Counted from the first letter of the stretch, positions 17,761 to 27,248 are shown. The stretch is 64,000 nt of DNA from Arthrobacter endolithicus (GCF_026627425.1 NZ_JAPNLH010000015.1:34448-98447); one strand, 5' to 3'. The notes: generated by a model not told the origin, from the sequence alone. A program made the numbers and translations.

Positions 17761-20700
17761 GCCGGCTGGATAACGTCACGATGGTTTCGGCGAGCGCCGG
17801 AACCGGCAAAACCTACACGCTGACAACTAAGATCGTGGAGCAAATCGAAGCCGGCGTCCCGGCTGCCTCGATCATGGCCACCACGTTCACCAAGAAGGCG
17901 GCCGGTGAGCTCCGTGAGCGGATCGCCGGCCGGCTGCTGGACCGGGCGTCCGAGGCCGGTGGGGGTACCGGCGCAGGCGGCGGAATGTCGGCACTGGATC
18001 TGGCGGCCCAGGAACTTGGCTCAAGCCTGATTGGAACGGTCAACAGCGTCTGCGGACAGCTGCTCCAGGAGTACGCCATCGACGCCGGCCTGTCCCCGGC
18101 CCTCGAGGTGATCGGTGAAGAACAACTGGACTCCATTTTCCGGCTGGCCACGGATGAAGTCCTCGCGGCGCATGCCCCGGAGATCCTGCCGGTGGCGCAC
18201 CGGCTGGGCTTTGACGGAACAGGAGCGCGGGACGCGGCGACCTGGGAGGACACCGTCCGCTCCATTGTCGATGCCGCCCGGACAAATCTTTTGACCGCTG
18301 CCGACCTGCCGGCGTGCGCCGACCGGTCATGGGCCGGGCTCCGTCAGCTTCTGGACACACCCGGGGCTGACCGGCGGCCCGAGTGGCTGACCCAGCTGCG
18401 CGCTGCGGAATCCGAACTGGAGCAGGTGCTGGCCAGCGGGCTGATGCCCAATGGGAAAAAGGCCAACGTCACCAGCGCCGGCTTCCTGGACCAGCACCCC
18501 AAGCTGCTGGCCAAGCTCGCCACTCTGCGCGACGTCAAGGACGTTCCCTGGGAGGTGTGGCGGGGCTTTTGCTTAAGCAGCCCGGCGGGCCCGCTCAAGC
18601 CGATCTTTCTGAGCCTCCGGCAGGACATCCATGCGGAGCTGCTCGCCAACCCGGCTCTGCACGAGGACCTCGAAGGCTACATCCGAGGCGTGTTTGTCTG
18701 CGCCGCCGAATGCCTTGAGGCATATCAGGAATTCAAGGACGCCCACGGCCTGATGGACTTCGTGGACCAGGAAGCCCGAGTCCTCCAGCTGGCCCAGCGC
18801 AACGAGGCCTTCCGCCGGGCGTTCGCGGGGCGCATCCGTTTCCTGGTGGTCGACGAGTTCCAGGACACCAGTCCGCTGCAGCTTGCCCTCTTCCTCGAAC
18901 TGAGCTCCCTGGCTGAGCAAGCCGTCTGGGTCGGCGACCCCAAGCAGGCGATCTACGGATTCCGCGGCGCGGACCCCGAGCTCATGGAAGCCGTTGTCAG
19001 GCAGGTGCCCCGCCGGGAACAGCTCTCCTACACCTGGCGGTCCCAGCAACACGTCATAGACCTGTCCAATACCGTCTTCGAGCAGGTCTTCGCCGAGCAC
19101 GGGATGAGCCCGGAATCGGTGCACCTGGAACTTCCGCCCGGGCGCAGCGGCAACCCCGTCGGGCATCTTGAGGCGTGGACCCGACCCCAAACCAATGACG
19201 GCGAACGGCTCCGTGCCACAGCCGCGGGCGTCGCTTCACTTCTCGCGCGGCACCGCGACCTGCGCCCGTGCGACGTTGCAGTCCTGGCCCGGTCAAACGC
19301 CGACGTCCTCACCATCTCGGCAGCGCTCGATGGCCTTGGGCTCAGGGCAAGCCGCAGCGCCCGCACCCTGGGCTCCGCCCGGGAGGTGCAACTGGCCCGC
19401 GCAGCGATGGCTTACGTCGCCGACGCCTATGACACCGTGGCTCTGACGGAACTCGTTGCCATCCACCCGGGCCATCCGGACCACGGAACCTGGCAGCAGG
19501 AACTGCTCGCAACGCCCGGGCCCGCCGCGGTCCTTGCGTCCTGGAAGACGGCGCCGGTCCTGGCCACGCTAGGTGCCCTGCGCGCGGACGCTTCCTCAGC
19601 CTCTCCGACGGCGGTCTTCGAGGCAGTGGTCGGTGCGCTGGGTCTATCGGAGCTGATTGCGGGCTGGTCAACACCGGAGACACGACTACGCAATCTGGAC
19701 GCACTCCGCGGCAGCATCGACCAGTATTACGAACGGTGCCTGGCCCTCCGCTCCCCTGCCACGCTCCGGGGATTCCTGGATTTCTTCGCCGGCGAGGAGC
19801 AGCAGTCCGCCGAAAACTCAGGCCCCGACGTCGTCAATGTCCTCACCTATCACAAGGCCAAGGGCCTCGAATGGAAGGCCGTCGTGCTTGAGGCGCTGGA
19901 CAAGGACCTCCGGTTCTCGTCCTTCGGCCCCGCCGTCGTGCAGGACGTCGCACTGAATCTTGCCCAGCCGCTGGCCGGTCGCTGGGTCCGCTTCTGGCCC
20001 AGCCCCTTCCCCTATGGCGGTTCACCACTGGACGAACGCGCCAAGACCAGCAGCGTGGCCCAGGAGGCCGAGGGCCGCGAGCGACGGAACATGGCTCGTC
20101 TCATGTACGTCGGGATGAGCCGCGCCAAAGAAATCACCGTGCTGACCGGTAAAAACGGCACCCCCGCGCTCCTGAACAACCTCGGCGTCCCGGACCTCAT
20201 GAGTTGGCGGGCCGAAACCGGGGACGATGCCGCCGACGCGGGCACCGGCGCTGGCGCCAACGGCGTCATTCTGGTCGGCGGCGATACCCGGCTCGCAGCG
20301 CGAGTGGAGACCTTGGAACCTGCAGCAGCAGTTCCTCCGGTCCGCACCTGGACGCCCCGCTACATCGATTTATCCCAGCCGCCGGCGGCGGTCCGCAAGG
20401 CCGCCCGCCTCAAAGCGAGTTCCCTCGGTTCTGCCGGGATCGGGGCTCAGGTTCACGCCGTCGCCGAGCTCGGACCGCGGCTTGCACAGCACGGCTCGGA
20501 CGACTGGGGTGCCGTCGGCAGTGCCGTGCACGCCTACCTCGGCACCGAGTTCCGTTCGCTGAACGAAACCGCCCGGATACGTTCCGCGGAACGCCTGGTT
20601 CAGCGTTGGGGCGTGAGCCAAACCGTCCGCGCGGACCTGCTCCTGGCAGCTGGCGAACGCTTCGAGGCCTACCTCGACGCGGAATTCTCTGGCTGGAAAC

Positions 20701-20972
20701 GCCACCGTGAGGCCGCCATCGGGTGGCGCCCACAGGGCCAGACGATGGAAGGCTGGATTGACCTGCTGCTGGAAGGGCCGGACGGGTACGTGCTGGTGGA
20801 CCACAAAACGTACCCCGGCAGCGATCCTGTAGGCCACATCCGGGCCAAGTACCTCGGCCAGATGAAGGCCTACGCCGATGCCATCGAGGCCGCTACCGGC
20901 AAACCGGTCCAGCGAGTGCTCATGCATCTGCCGGCAGTTGGGAACGTCTACGAGGTGTCAGGACTAGGCTAA
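17757..20972 (+). CDS. AddA-like UvrD-family helicase-nuclease
   Basis: A 1,071-residue superfamily 1A helicase with a C-terminal nuclease. Motif I is SASAGTGKTYTL, Ia is TTFTKKAAGELRER, II is VVDEFQDTSPLQ, III is VGDPKQAIYGFRGAD, V is TYHKAKGLEWKAVVL and VI is RLMYVGMSRAKE. The PD-(D/E)XK core is seen in GWIDLLLEGPDGYVLVDHKT near residue 1005. The GTG start at 17757 overlaps the upstream stop (GTGA), the only start that leaves motif I near the N-terminus. It should drive the resection motor of the pair. It differs from AdnAB, where both subunits carry a helicase motor. Confidence 0.9.
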   Translation: MSRLDNVTMVSASAGTGKTYTLTTKIVEQIEAGVPAASIMATTFTKKAAGELRERIAGRLLDRASEAGGGTGAGGGMSALDLAAQELGSSLIGTVNSVCGQLLQEYAIDAGLSPALEVIGEEQLDSIFRLATDEVLAAHAPEILPVAHRLGFDGTGARDAATWEDTVRSIVDAARTNLLTAADLPACADRSWAGLRQLLDTPGADRRPEWLTQLRAAESELEQVLASGLMPNGKKANVTSAGFLDQHPKLLAKLATLRDVKDVPWEVWRGFCLSSPAGPLKPIFLSLRQDIHAELLANPALHEDLEGYIRGVFVCAAECLEAYQEFKDAHGLMDFVDQEARVLQLAQRNEAFRRAFAGRIRFLVVDEFQDTSPLQLALFLELSSLAEQAVWVGDPKQAIYGFRGADPELMEAVVRQVPRREQLSYTWRSQQHVIDLSNTVFEQVFAEHGMSPESVHLELPPGRSGNPVGHLEAWTRPQTNDGERLRATAAGVASLLARHRDLRPCDVAVLARSNADVLTISAALDGLGLRASRSARTLGSAREVQLARAAMAYVADAYDTVALTELVAIHPGHPDHGTWQQELLATPGPAAVLASWKTAPVLATLGALRADASSASPTAVFEAVVGALGLSELIAGWSTPETRLRNLDALRGSIDQYYERCLALRSPATLRGFLDFFAGEEQQSAENSGPDVVNVLTYHKAKGLEWKAVVLEALDKDLRFSSFGPAVVQDVALNLAQPLAGRWVRFWPSPFPYGGSPLDERAKTSSVAQEAEGRERRNMARLMYVGMSRAKEITVLTGKNGTPALLNNLGVPDLMSWRAETGDDAADAGTGAGANGVILVGGDTRLAARVETLEPAAAVPPVRTWTPRYIDLSQPPAAVRKAARLKASSLGSAGIGAQVHAVAELGPRLAQHGSDDWGAVGSAVHAYLGTEFRSLNETARIRSAERLVQRWGVSQTVRADLLLAAGERFEAYLDAEFSGWKRHREAAIGWRPQGQTMEGWIDLLLEGPDGYVLVDHKTYPGSDPVGHIRAKYLGQMKAYADAIEAATGKPVQRVLMHLPAVGNVYEVSGLG

Positions 20973-21047
20973 CGGGCAATGCCGACGAGGGGGATTCGTG
21001 CACACTTCCCCTGCCGGCTGCACGGCTGGAGGTGCCAGAACAAATCC

Positions 21048-21113
21048 TTAGTCGCCCGTGTTCCCGGCGAGCTGGCGTGCCGCGGGCGGCGCGGTCTGGA
21101 TGGCATAGCTCAT
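21048..21113 (-). pseudogene. RelE-type toxin remnant (21 codons)
   Basis: The frame starts MSYAIQTAPPAARQL and ends at TAA after 21 codons. This matches the first strand and helix of actinobacterial RelE/ParE toxins, but the catalytic part is gone. Its ATG overlaps the stop of the antitoxin fragment (ATGA), the normal relBE arrangement. Too short to be a toxin. Confidence 0.5.
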
Positions 21114-21211
21114 GTGAGGCCGAGTTCGGCCTTAACTTCTTCCCAAGGTATTGGCGTTTGGCCGCTTTCAGTCATCTTCGTCCGGGCTTGGATGAGGGAA
21201 CTGGTGCTCAT
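21110..21211 (-). pseudogene. RelB-type antitoxin remnant (33 codons)
   Basis: A 33-codon frame with AAGGGAG 6 bases upstream ends IPWEEVKAELGLT, a C-terminal tail typical of small type II antitoxins. The DNA-binding N-terminal part is missing and the sequence upstream does not encode it. It lies 32 bases after the SDR stop and is coupled by ATGA to the RelE fragment. It could still be translated as a short peptide. The remaining 20973-21047 shows nothing. Confidence 0.5.
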
Positions 21212-21243
21212 CACACGCTCCCTTGTACGTCCCCAACGCCGGG

Positions 21244-22053
21244 TCAGCCGGCGGGGCTGTCAGGCAGCAGGCTTCGACGGTCCTCGGCGATCGAGGAGTG
21301 GCTGCTCATCCCGCCGTCGACCACCAGGCACTGTCCGGTGACGTAGCGCGACTCGTCGGACGCCAGATACAACATGGCCTGAGCGATGTCTTCCGCCGCG
21401 CCAATGAACGGCAGGGCGTTGTGCGAACGGATGGACTCGATAGCCTCAGCCGAGAGGTTGTCACGCAGCGCCGGGGTCATGATCGCGCCCGGGGCAATGG
21501 CATTGCAGCGCACGTTCTGCGCCCCGTACTGCGTCGCGACGTATTGGGTCAGACGGATCACCGCTGCCTTCGCCGTGCCGTAGGAGACCTGGAGGAAGTC
21601 CCCGGAAAGCCCGCCCACAGACGCGGTGTTGATGATCGACCCTCCGCCGGCGGCGATGATGTGCGGCAGCGCCGCACGCGAGCCGACCACGGTGCTGCGC
21701 ACGTTCAGGCGCATGGTCCGGTCAAATTCGTCCATGTCCAGGCGCAGCAGGTCCAGGTCCTTGCGCGGGTTGCTGCCGCCGACGTGATTGCACATAATCT
21801 GCAGCGCGCCGAACTCCTGAACTGCCGCCTCGACGAGGGCGGTCAGCGACGCCTCCTCCATCGCGTCAACAGCGATCCCGAGGGCCCTGCCGCCGGCCTC
21901 GGTGATCTGCGCCGCAGCCGCTTCGGCCTGCTCCGGCTTTAGGTCGCCGATCACGACAGCGGCCCCTTCAGCGGCGAGCAGCTTCGCTGCCGCGAGACCG
22001 ATCCCGCTTGCACCTCCGGTGATTACAGCGACTTTACCCTGGACTCGATTCAT
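21244..22053 (-). CDS. SDR-family oxidoreductase
   Basis: A 269-residue classical short-chain dehydrogenase. The cofactor loop is TGGASGIG near residue 15, and aspartate in VIGDLKPEQ suggests NAD preference. The usual NNAG is CNHVGG. The serine-tyrosine-lysine set is present in INTASVGG and SYGTAKAAV, and the C-terminus has GQCLVVDGGM. GAGGTG lies before the ATG at 22053. It is the last clear gene of the leftward catabolic operon, 130 bp after the flavin monooxygenase, and may oxidise an alcohol intermediate. Confidence 0.88.
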   Translation of the reverse strand: MNRVQGKVAVITGGASGIGLAAAKLLAAEGAAVVIGDLKPEQAEAAAAQITEAGGRALGIAVDAMEEASLTALVEAAVQEFGALQIMCNHVGGSNPRKDLDLLRLDMDEFDRTMRLNVRSTVVGSRAALPHIIAAGGGSIINTASVGGLSGDFLQVSYGTAKAAVIRLTQYVATQYGAQNVRCNAIAPGAIMTPALRDNLSAEAIESIRSHNALPFIGAAEDIAQAMLYLASDESRYVTGQCLVVDGGMSSHSSIAEDRRSLLPDSPAG

Positions 22054-22183
22054 GGCTGACACCTCACACTTGGCGGTACTGGTGCATCCACGGTAGTCCC
22101 GTTGCGGCGGCCTGCACAGGCCCAGCTGGTCAGCTGGCGCCCCCGGGAAGGTACGGCGAGGTTCTGGAAGGGGACTGCCGCAC

Positions 22184-23242
22184 TTATGCCGACGCCGCCG
22201 CCGTCCAGCCGAGCGCCGGGGCAATGTACTTCGCCACGTTGGCCAGCAGCTTGGCGTTGTACGCAACACCCAGCTGGTTCGGCACAGTCAGCAGCAGCGT
22301 ATCGGCGGCCCGCACGGCTTCGTCGGCGGCCAGCTGTTCGGCCAGCGCGTCCGGCTCGCCGATGTAGCTCTTGCCGAACCGGGACATGGCGCCGTCAAGC
22401 ACCCCGACCTGGTCCCGGCTGCCCGCCTGCCCCGACTGTCCGAAGTAGTAGCGGTCCTCGTCGTCGACCACGGGCAGCACGCTGCGGCTGACCGACGTCA
22501 GCGGCCGGCGCCCAGGGCCGGTGCCGGCACCGTTCCCGGTGTGGTTCCAGGTCTCGTGGAACAGCCGCAGCTGCTCGGCCTGGAGCTGGTCGAACGGTAC
22601 TCCGGTGTCCTCGGTGAGCAGGGTGGAACTCATCAGGTTCATTCCCTGCTGGGCCGCCCACACGGCGGTTGCGCGGGTCCCGGCGCCCCACCAGATCCGC
22701 TCCCCCAGCCCGGGCGACGACGGCTGGACCGGCAGCAGGGCGGCCGGACCGCCGCCGTGGTAGCCGGTGCCCGCGCGGGCAATACCGGCACCGGTAAGGG
22801 CGTGCCGGAATTCTTCCGTGTGCCGGCGCGCCATTTCCGCCTGCGTCTCATCCTTCACCGGAATGTGACCAAACGACGCCGGGCCGTCAAGGGCGGGCTC
22901 GGGTGAGCCGCGGCTAATGCCCAGCTGCAGCCGCCCGGCGCTGATCAGGTCCGTGGCCGCGGCTTCCTCCGCCATATAGAGCGGATTTTCATAGCGCATG
23001 TCGATCACGGCGGTGCCCATTTCGATCCGGCTGGTCTTCGCGGCGATCGCGGCCAGCAGCGGGAACGGGGAAGCCAGTTGCCGGGCAAAGTGATGGACCC
23101 GGAAGAATGCGCCGTCTATGCCCAGTTCCTCCGCGGCCACGGCCAGATCGATGCTTTGCAGCAGCGCGTCCGCGGCGGTGCGGGTGCCGGAGCCCTGGAG
23201 CGGACCCCAATGGCCAAAGGAAAGGAAACCTATTCGCTTCAT
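22184..23242 (-). CDS. LLM-class flavin-dependent monooxygenase
   Basis: A 352-residue bacterial luciferase-like TIM-barrel protein, starting MKRIGFLSFGHWG, with VHHFARQLASPFPLLAAIA and LQLGISRGSPEPA, the usual substrate and flavin regions of this class. Such enzymes use reduced FMN or F420 to oxidise varied substrates. GGAGAG lies 5-6 bases upstream of the ATG at 23242. It is 95 bp downstream of the alpha/beta hydrolase in the catabolic operon, so a role in opening or oxidising the imported compound is plausible. It needs a flavin reductase, which is not seen nearby. Confidence 0.88.
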   Translation of the reverse strand: MKRIGFLSFGHWGPLQGSGTRTAADALLQSIDLAVAAEELGIDGAFFRVHHFARQLASPFPLLAAIAAKTSRIEMGTAVIDMRYENPLYMAEEAAATDLISAGRLQLGISRGSPEPALDGPASFGHIPVKDETQAEMARRHTEEFRHALTGAGIARAGTGYHGGGPAALLPVQPSSPGLGERIWWGAGTRATAVWAAQQGMNLMSSTLLTEDTGVPFDQLQAEQLRLFHETWNHTGNGAGTGPGRRPLTSVSRSVLPVVDDEDRYYFGQSGQAGSRDQVGVLDGAMSRFGKSYIGEPDALAEQLAADEAVRAADTLLLTVPNQLGVAYNAKLLANVAKYIAPALGWTAAASA

Positions 23243-23337
23243 ATGCTCTCCAACCCAGCGCACACGGCTGGCATTCCGCTGGATACGTAAAGGATGCTCA
23301 ATTGGAGTGATCCGACGAACCAGCACCGGCAGCGGGC

Positions 23338-24396
23338 TCAGCCCCAGGCGGCCAGCCCCAGTGAACCCCCGGAGTCGAGGATCTCCTGGGCCCGGCCGGG
23401 GGTGGCCAGGATGGTGTTCCCGCCATCATTGACCACCAGCACACCGCCGAGGTGTGCCACATCGGCCAGGATCTGGTCCCAGTGCCGGTACTGCACATCA
23501 TGTCCTTCACCGTCGTAAATCCGCTCCTCAATCACGTTCGGTAAAGCCGAACGCCACGTCTTCAGATGGGCGAGCGGGACGGTGGAGTCGGCACGGCCCC
23601 AATACAGAAAGGCCGGTGCGTGGACAGCGCCGAGTTCGGGCAGCGGAACGGTGCTATAGAGGTCGAAAGCCTGCACTAGGCCCTCCGGCGCAACGTCCCG
23701 CCCGCGGGCGAATACACCGCGGGTGGCCTCCTCGACCACCGAATCATCGAAGCCTGGAATCCGGTGCACGGGGCTGTCCGCCGGAAATTTCCACCAGGCC
23801 ACCGGATCCGCGGCAACCGCCGCCACGTCATAGCGTGCGCCGGGTCCGTCCAGATACTCGGAGAAGGCGCACGCCAGGTGAAGTGAGCGCACCCGGCCAG
23901 GATGGGCAGCGGCCAGCTGGGCGGCGTATGGTCCACCGCCGGAGATCGCGACCACAGAGACCTTGTCGATGCCAAGACTGTCCAGCAGCGACCAGACGTC
24001 GGCCGAGTATTCGGCAAATCCGACCGTGGGATTGAACGGCGTCTGCCCCAGCCCGTTGCGTTCGACGGATAGCACCCGTACCTGCAGCTGCTCGCGCAGG
24101 GAACGCGCGAACTCCAGCAGGCCAAAGGCGCGCACGGTGGTACCGGCGCCGCCCAGGAACAGCAGAGGCTGCCACCCGGCATCCCCCTCATCGATGAAGT
24201 TCACTTCCCGGCCGGAGGCGACTACTGTGCTGTGCACCGTGGGGCCCAACGAATCAAACCCTTGTTGATGCACTGCGGTCACGTGTTCCGCGGTAGCCTG
24301 GGCCGCCGGCACCCGTGCCACGGCCCCCTGTGCTGCGGAGGGCTGTGATTCACTGCCTGGTGCTTCGGCCTTCAGCGATTCCTGCACCGATCCCAT
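23338..24396 (-). CDS. Alpha/beta hydrolase
   Basis: A 352-residue hydrolase. The nucleophile elbow is VAISGGGPYAAQ, with alanine in place of the first glycine of GxSxG. The acid is likely D in GRADSTVPL, and the histidine is in GEGHDVQY. The first 50 residues are rich in alanine and glutamine and may be a flexible lead. Two ATGs are in frame; the one at 24396 is preferred because AAGGGG would touch the one at 24402. It sits 10 bases after the 3-hydroxyacyl-CoA dehydrogenase stop. It probably frees an acid from an ester or amide before CoA activation. Confidence 0.88.
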   Translation of the reverse strand: MGSVQESLKAEAPGSESQPSAAQGAVARVPAAQATAEHVTAVHQQGFDSLGPTVHSTVVASGREVNFIDEGDAGWQPLLFLGGAGTTVRAFGLLEFARSLREQLQVRVLSVERNGLGQTPFNPTVGFAEYSADVWSLLDSLGIDKVSVVAISGGGPYAAQLAAAHPGRVRSLHLACAFSEYLDGPGARYDVAAVAADPVAWWKFPADSPVHRIPGFDDSVVEEATRGVFARGRDVAPEGLVQAFDLYSTVPLPELGAVHAPAFLYWGRADSTVPLAHLKTWRSALPNVIEERIYDGEGHDVQYRHWDQILADVAHLGGVLVVNDGGNTILATPGRAQEILDSGGSLGLAAWG

Positions 24397-24406
24397 GGCC
24401 ATCCCC

Positions 24407-25267
24407 TTATTCGTAGTTGTAAAATCCGTGACCGCTCTTACGCCCCAGCATCCCGCTTTCCACCATGCGCATCAGCAGCGCAGGCGCTGCATAGTGGGGT
24501 TCCTTGAATTCCTCGTACAGTGAGTTGGCCACGTGGAGCACGGTGTCCAGTCCCACCAGATCGGTCAGCCGCAGCGGTCCCATTGGGTGGGCACAGCCGT
24601 TCACCATCCCCGCGTCTATGTCCGCCGCCGAGGCATGGCCGGCTTCGACCATGCGGATTGCGGAGAGCAGGTACGGCACCAGCAGCGCATTGACGACGAA
24701 CCCGGCGCGGTCCTTGGCGTAAATAACTTTTTTGCGCAGTGTTCCGGCGGCATAGTCGCGGGCGCGTTCGAGTGTTTCTGCGCCGGTGAGCAGCGAGGAG
24801 ACCAGTTCCACCAGGTTCAGGACCGGTACCGGATTGAAGAAATGCAGGCCCACGACTTGGCCGGGGCGCGACGTCACGGCCGCAATTCGGCTGATCGGTA
24901 TGGAGGACGTGTTGGAGGCCAAAATGGCATCCGGGGCCCGCACCGCCGCGTCTATACGGCGGAAGGCAGCCAGTTTGAGTTCCGGGATCTCCGGCACCGC
25001 CTCGATCACCAGCTGCCGGTCCGCGAAAGCCTCAATCCCGGTGCTGAAGCTGACCCGTGCCAGCGCGGCATCCCGGTCCTCGCCGCCGAGCTTGCCGGCC
25101 GCGACGGCCTTATCCAGGGACTGCGTGAGCCGCGTGCGGCCGTTGGCAACGGCGGAGTCGTCAAATTCAACCACGACGACGGCGCTCCCGGCCCGCGCGC
25201 AGACTTCGGCAATACCGGCCCCCATCAGCCCGCAGCCAAGCACTCCCACACGTTCAATCCCGCTCAC
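24407..25267 (-). CDS. 3-hydroxyacyl-CoA (3-hydroxybutyryl-CoA) dehydrogenase
   Basis: A 286-residue NAD-dependent enzyme that oxidises L-3-hydroxyacyl-CoA. The dinucleotide fold is GVLGCGLMGAGIAEV. The catalytic histidine lies in GLHFFNPVPVLNLVEL, and NTSSIPIS and KDRAGFVVNALLVPYL are family hallmarks. Length is normal for the monofunctional FadB2 type. The GTG start overlaps the hydratase stop (GTGA). It is the third beta-oxidation step in this operon; no thiolase is encoded in the operon. Confidence 0.94.
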   Translation of the reverse strand: MSGIERVGVLGCGLMGAGIAEVCARAGSAVVVVEFDDSAVANGRTRLTQSLDKAVAAGKLGGEDRDAALARVSFSTGIEAFADRQLVIEAVPEIPELKLAAFRRIDAAVRAPDAILASNTSSIPISRIAAVTSRPGQVVGLHFFNPVPVLNLVELVSSLLTGAETLERARDYAAGTLRKKVIYAKDRAGFVVNALLVPYLLSAIRMVEAGHASAADIDAGMVNGCAHPMGPLRLTDLVGLDTVLHVANSLYEEFKEPHYAAPALLMRMVESGMLGRKSGHGFYNYE

Positions 25268-26016
25268 TTCCCCTCCTCCGCCGATCTGTTCAGCGCCGCG
25301 TAGGCCAATTGCTCTATCAGCAGCGAGGATGCGGAGGAGGACTCCGCGGCGGCATCGATGGCGGCCTTCGTCCAGGCGACGGCCAGAGCTGGCTGCGCGG
25401 CCAGGAAGCCGGCCCGTTCCAGCGCCACCGGCATAACCTCACCGGCGGCCACCACCTCACGCACCAGCCCGAGCCGGTACGCCTCGGTGGCCGGAAACCG
25501 CTCCCCGAAGAGGATGATTTCCCGCGTCACCGCCGCCCCCACGGCCCGGACCAGACGGGTCAGGCCCCCTGAACTGGGCAGGATCCCGAGTCCCACCTCG
25601 GGCAGGCCGAACTGCGCGGTTTCGTCGGCAATGCGGATGTCGCAGGCCAGTGCCAGCTCAAAGCCGGCACCCAGACAATAGCCGGAAATAGCGGCGACCG
25701 TCGGCTGCGGCAGCCGGGAAACGACGTCGTACACGGACCCGCTGCCCCGGTAATAGGCCGCGATCCGCTCCGGTGTCATCTGCGGCAGCTCGGACGTGTC
25801 CGCACCGGCGGAGAAAGCCCGGGCAGATCCGGTGAACACGATGGCGGCCGCGGAACCGACCGCCGGCGAGCGCAGCACCTCCAACAGCTCCTGCTCCAAG
25901 GCTGTGGAGAGCGCATTGAGTTTGGCCGGCCGGTTCAGCTGCAGGACCACCACCTTGCCGTGGTCCTGCAGCTGAATCAACGGTTCGGTACCACTAGGGT
26001 CCGGGATTTCTGTCAC
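25264..26016 (-). CDS. Enoyl-CoA hydratase/isomerase-family protein
   Basis: A 250-residue crotonase. The two oxyanion-hole segments are SARAFSAGADTSEL and SGYCLGAGFELALACD. A catalytic glutamate candidate is in FGLPEVGLGILPSSGG. It should hydrate a 2-enoyl-CoA made by the adjacent dehydrogenase. It overlaps both neighbours by 4 bases, showing tight translational coupling of the three beta-oxidation genes. Confidence 0.92.
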   Translation of the reverse strand: MTEIPDPSGTEPLIQLQDHGKVVVLQLNRPAKLNALSTALEQELLEVLRSPAVGSAAAIVFTGSARAFSAGADTSELPQMTPERIAAYYRGSGSVYDVVSRLPQPTVAAISGYCLGAGFELALACDIRIADETAQFGLPEVGLGILPSSGGLTRLVRAVGAAVTREIILFGERFPATEAYRLGLVREVVAAGEVMPVALERAGFLAAQPALAVAWTKAAIDAAAESSSASSLLIEQLAYAALNRSAEEGK

Positions 26017-27185
26017 CGCGGCACCGCTCCGGCGTAGCTCAGCAGACCCTCGGCCCCGCGCTTGTTGATTTCATTGCCGATGATGATGGTCTGGATCTCC
26101 GAGGTGCCCTCCCAGATCCGGTCCACGCGCAGTTCGCGCCACAGCCGTTCCACCGGGTTCTCCCGCATATAGCCGCGGCCGCCGAAGATCTGCAGGGCGT
26201 TGTCCACACAACGGTTGGAGGCCTCCGACGCACCAAGCTTGATCACCGCGGCCTTAGCATTGAGCAGCTTGCGGTCCATCCCCTGGTCCGCCTCCCATGC
26301 CACCTGGTAGGTCAGCACCCGGTTGGTCATGATGTCCACAGTGTTCTTGGCCAGCATGTTCTGGATCAGCTGGAAGTCCAGGATCGGCTTGCCGAACTGC
26401 ACCCGCTCCTTGGCCCATTCCGCCGCCAGCAGGGTGGCTCTTTCGGCGGCGCCGATGGTACGGGCTGCGATCATCAGCCGCTCCTCCACAAACCAGTCCC
26501 GGGTCAGCTCGTAGCCTTGGCCGATCTCGCCCAGGATCTTGTCCGCCCCCACCCGGACGTCTTCGAAAAGGAACTCCGGGTGCTCGTAGACGAAGGTGTG
26601 GGTATACCGCGGGACCCGCTTGACCGAGACGCCGGGCAGGTCCTTATCCACTAGAAACATGGTGGGTGCGCCGTCCACGCTGGCCAGCACCAAAATGAAG
26701 TCGGCCACATCCCCAATGGTGACAAAAAGCTTTTCACCGTTTATCAGGTAGGAATCCCCGTCCTTGACGGCAGTGGTCTGAATATTCTGCGGGTCTGAGC
26801 CCGCCTCCGGCTCCGTAATCGCCACCGCATCGCGCCGCTCGCCGCGGATTTCCGGGATCAGGTATTCCTCGCGCTGGGCCGGGGTGCAGGCCTTCAGCGC
26901 GTTCGCCGGTCGCCACATGGTGTCCCAGAGCGCACCGGTAAGCTTGCCGACCTCCTCGGAGACGATGGCGTGCTCCAGCACGCCTAGTCCGGCACCGCCC
27001 CATTGAGTCGGCATGTTGATGGCGGCCAGGCCGTGGTTGATGATCAGCTGTTTGACCTTCACATGCTGCTCGGCGCTCAGGCCGTTGTTCATTTCGCAGT
27101 CCAGCTCGTACTGCATCATTTCATTGGTCCAGGCGATGGCGCGCTGCTTGAGTTCGATCTGCTGCGGGGTCATTCGGAAGTCCAT
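26013..27185 (-). CDS. Acyl-CoA dehydrogenase
   Basis: A 390-residue FAD enzyme that makes the 2,3 double bond in an acyl-CoA. AITEPEAGSDPQNIQT and the middle beta domain contact FAD and substrate. LQIFGGRGYMRENPVERLWR and RIWEGTSEIQ near the C-terminus are family signatures, the last including the glutamate used as base in many members. GKPILDFQLIQNMLA is the expected helix. It overlaps the hydratase start by 4 bases and lies 107 bp after the acyl-CoA ligase. Electron transfer flavoprotein is not encoded here. Confidence 0.94.
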   Translation of the reverse strand: MDFRMTPQQIELKQRAIAWTNEMMQYELDCEMNNGLSAEQHVKVKQLIINHGLAAINMPTQWGGAGLGVLEHAIVSEEVGKLTGALWDTMWRPANALKACTPAQREEYLIPEIRGERRDAVAITEPEAGSDPQNIQTTAVKDGDSYLINGEKLFVTIGDVADFILVLASVDGAPTMFLVDKDLPGVSVKRVPRYTHTFVYEHPEFLFEDVRVGADKILGEIGQGYELTRDWFVEERLMIAARTIGAAERATLLAAEWAKERVQFGKPILDFQLIQNMLAKNTVDIMTNRVLTYQVAWEADQGMDRKLLNAKAAVIKLGASEASNRCVDNALQIFGGRGYMRENPVERLWRELRVDRIWEGTSEIQTIIIGNEINKRGAEGLLSYAGAVPR

Positions 27186-27248
27186 GGGAATCCGCCTTCT
27201 GTTCGTATGACTGATTGCTTAGCTTGGTTTTGGGGTGGGCGTACAGGG

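Noticed and set aside
7753..20972. A complete phage-defence island
   Set aside because: Helicases, nucleases and toxin remnants cluster here, but ppsR-ppsA lies in the middle, no known defence system is complete, and no integrase or boundary repeat was seen.
15118..20972. AdnAB recombination complex
   Set aside because: AdnA and AdnB both carry helicase motors; the first protein here has no intact Walker A and has the AddB-type iron-sulfur staple.
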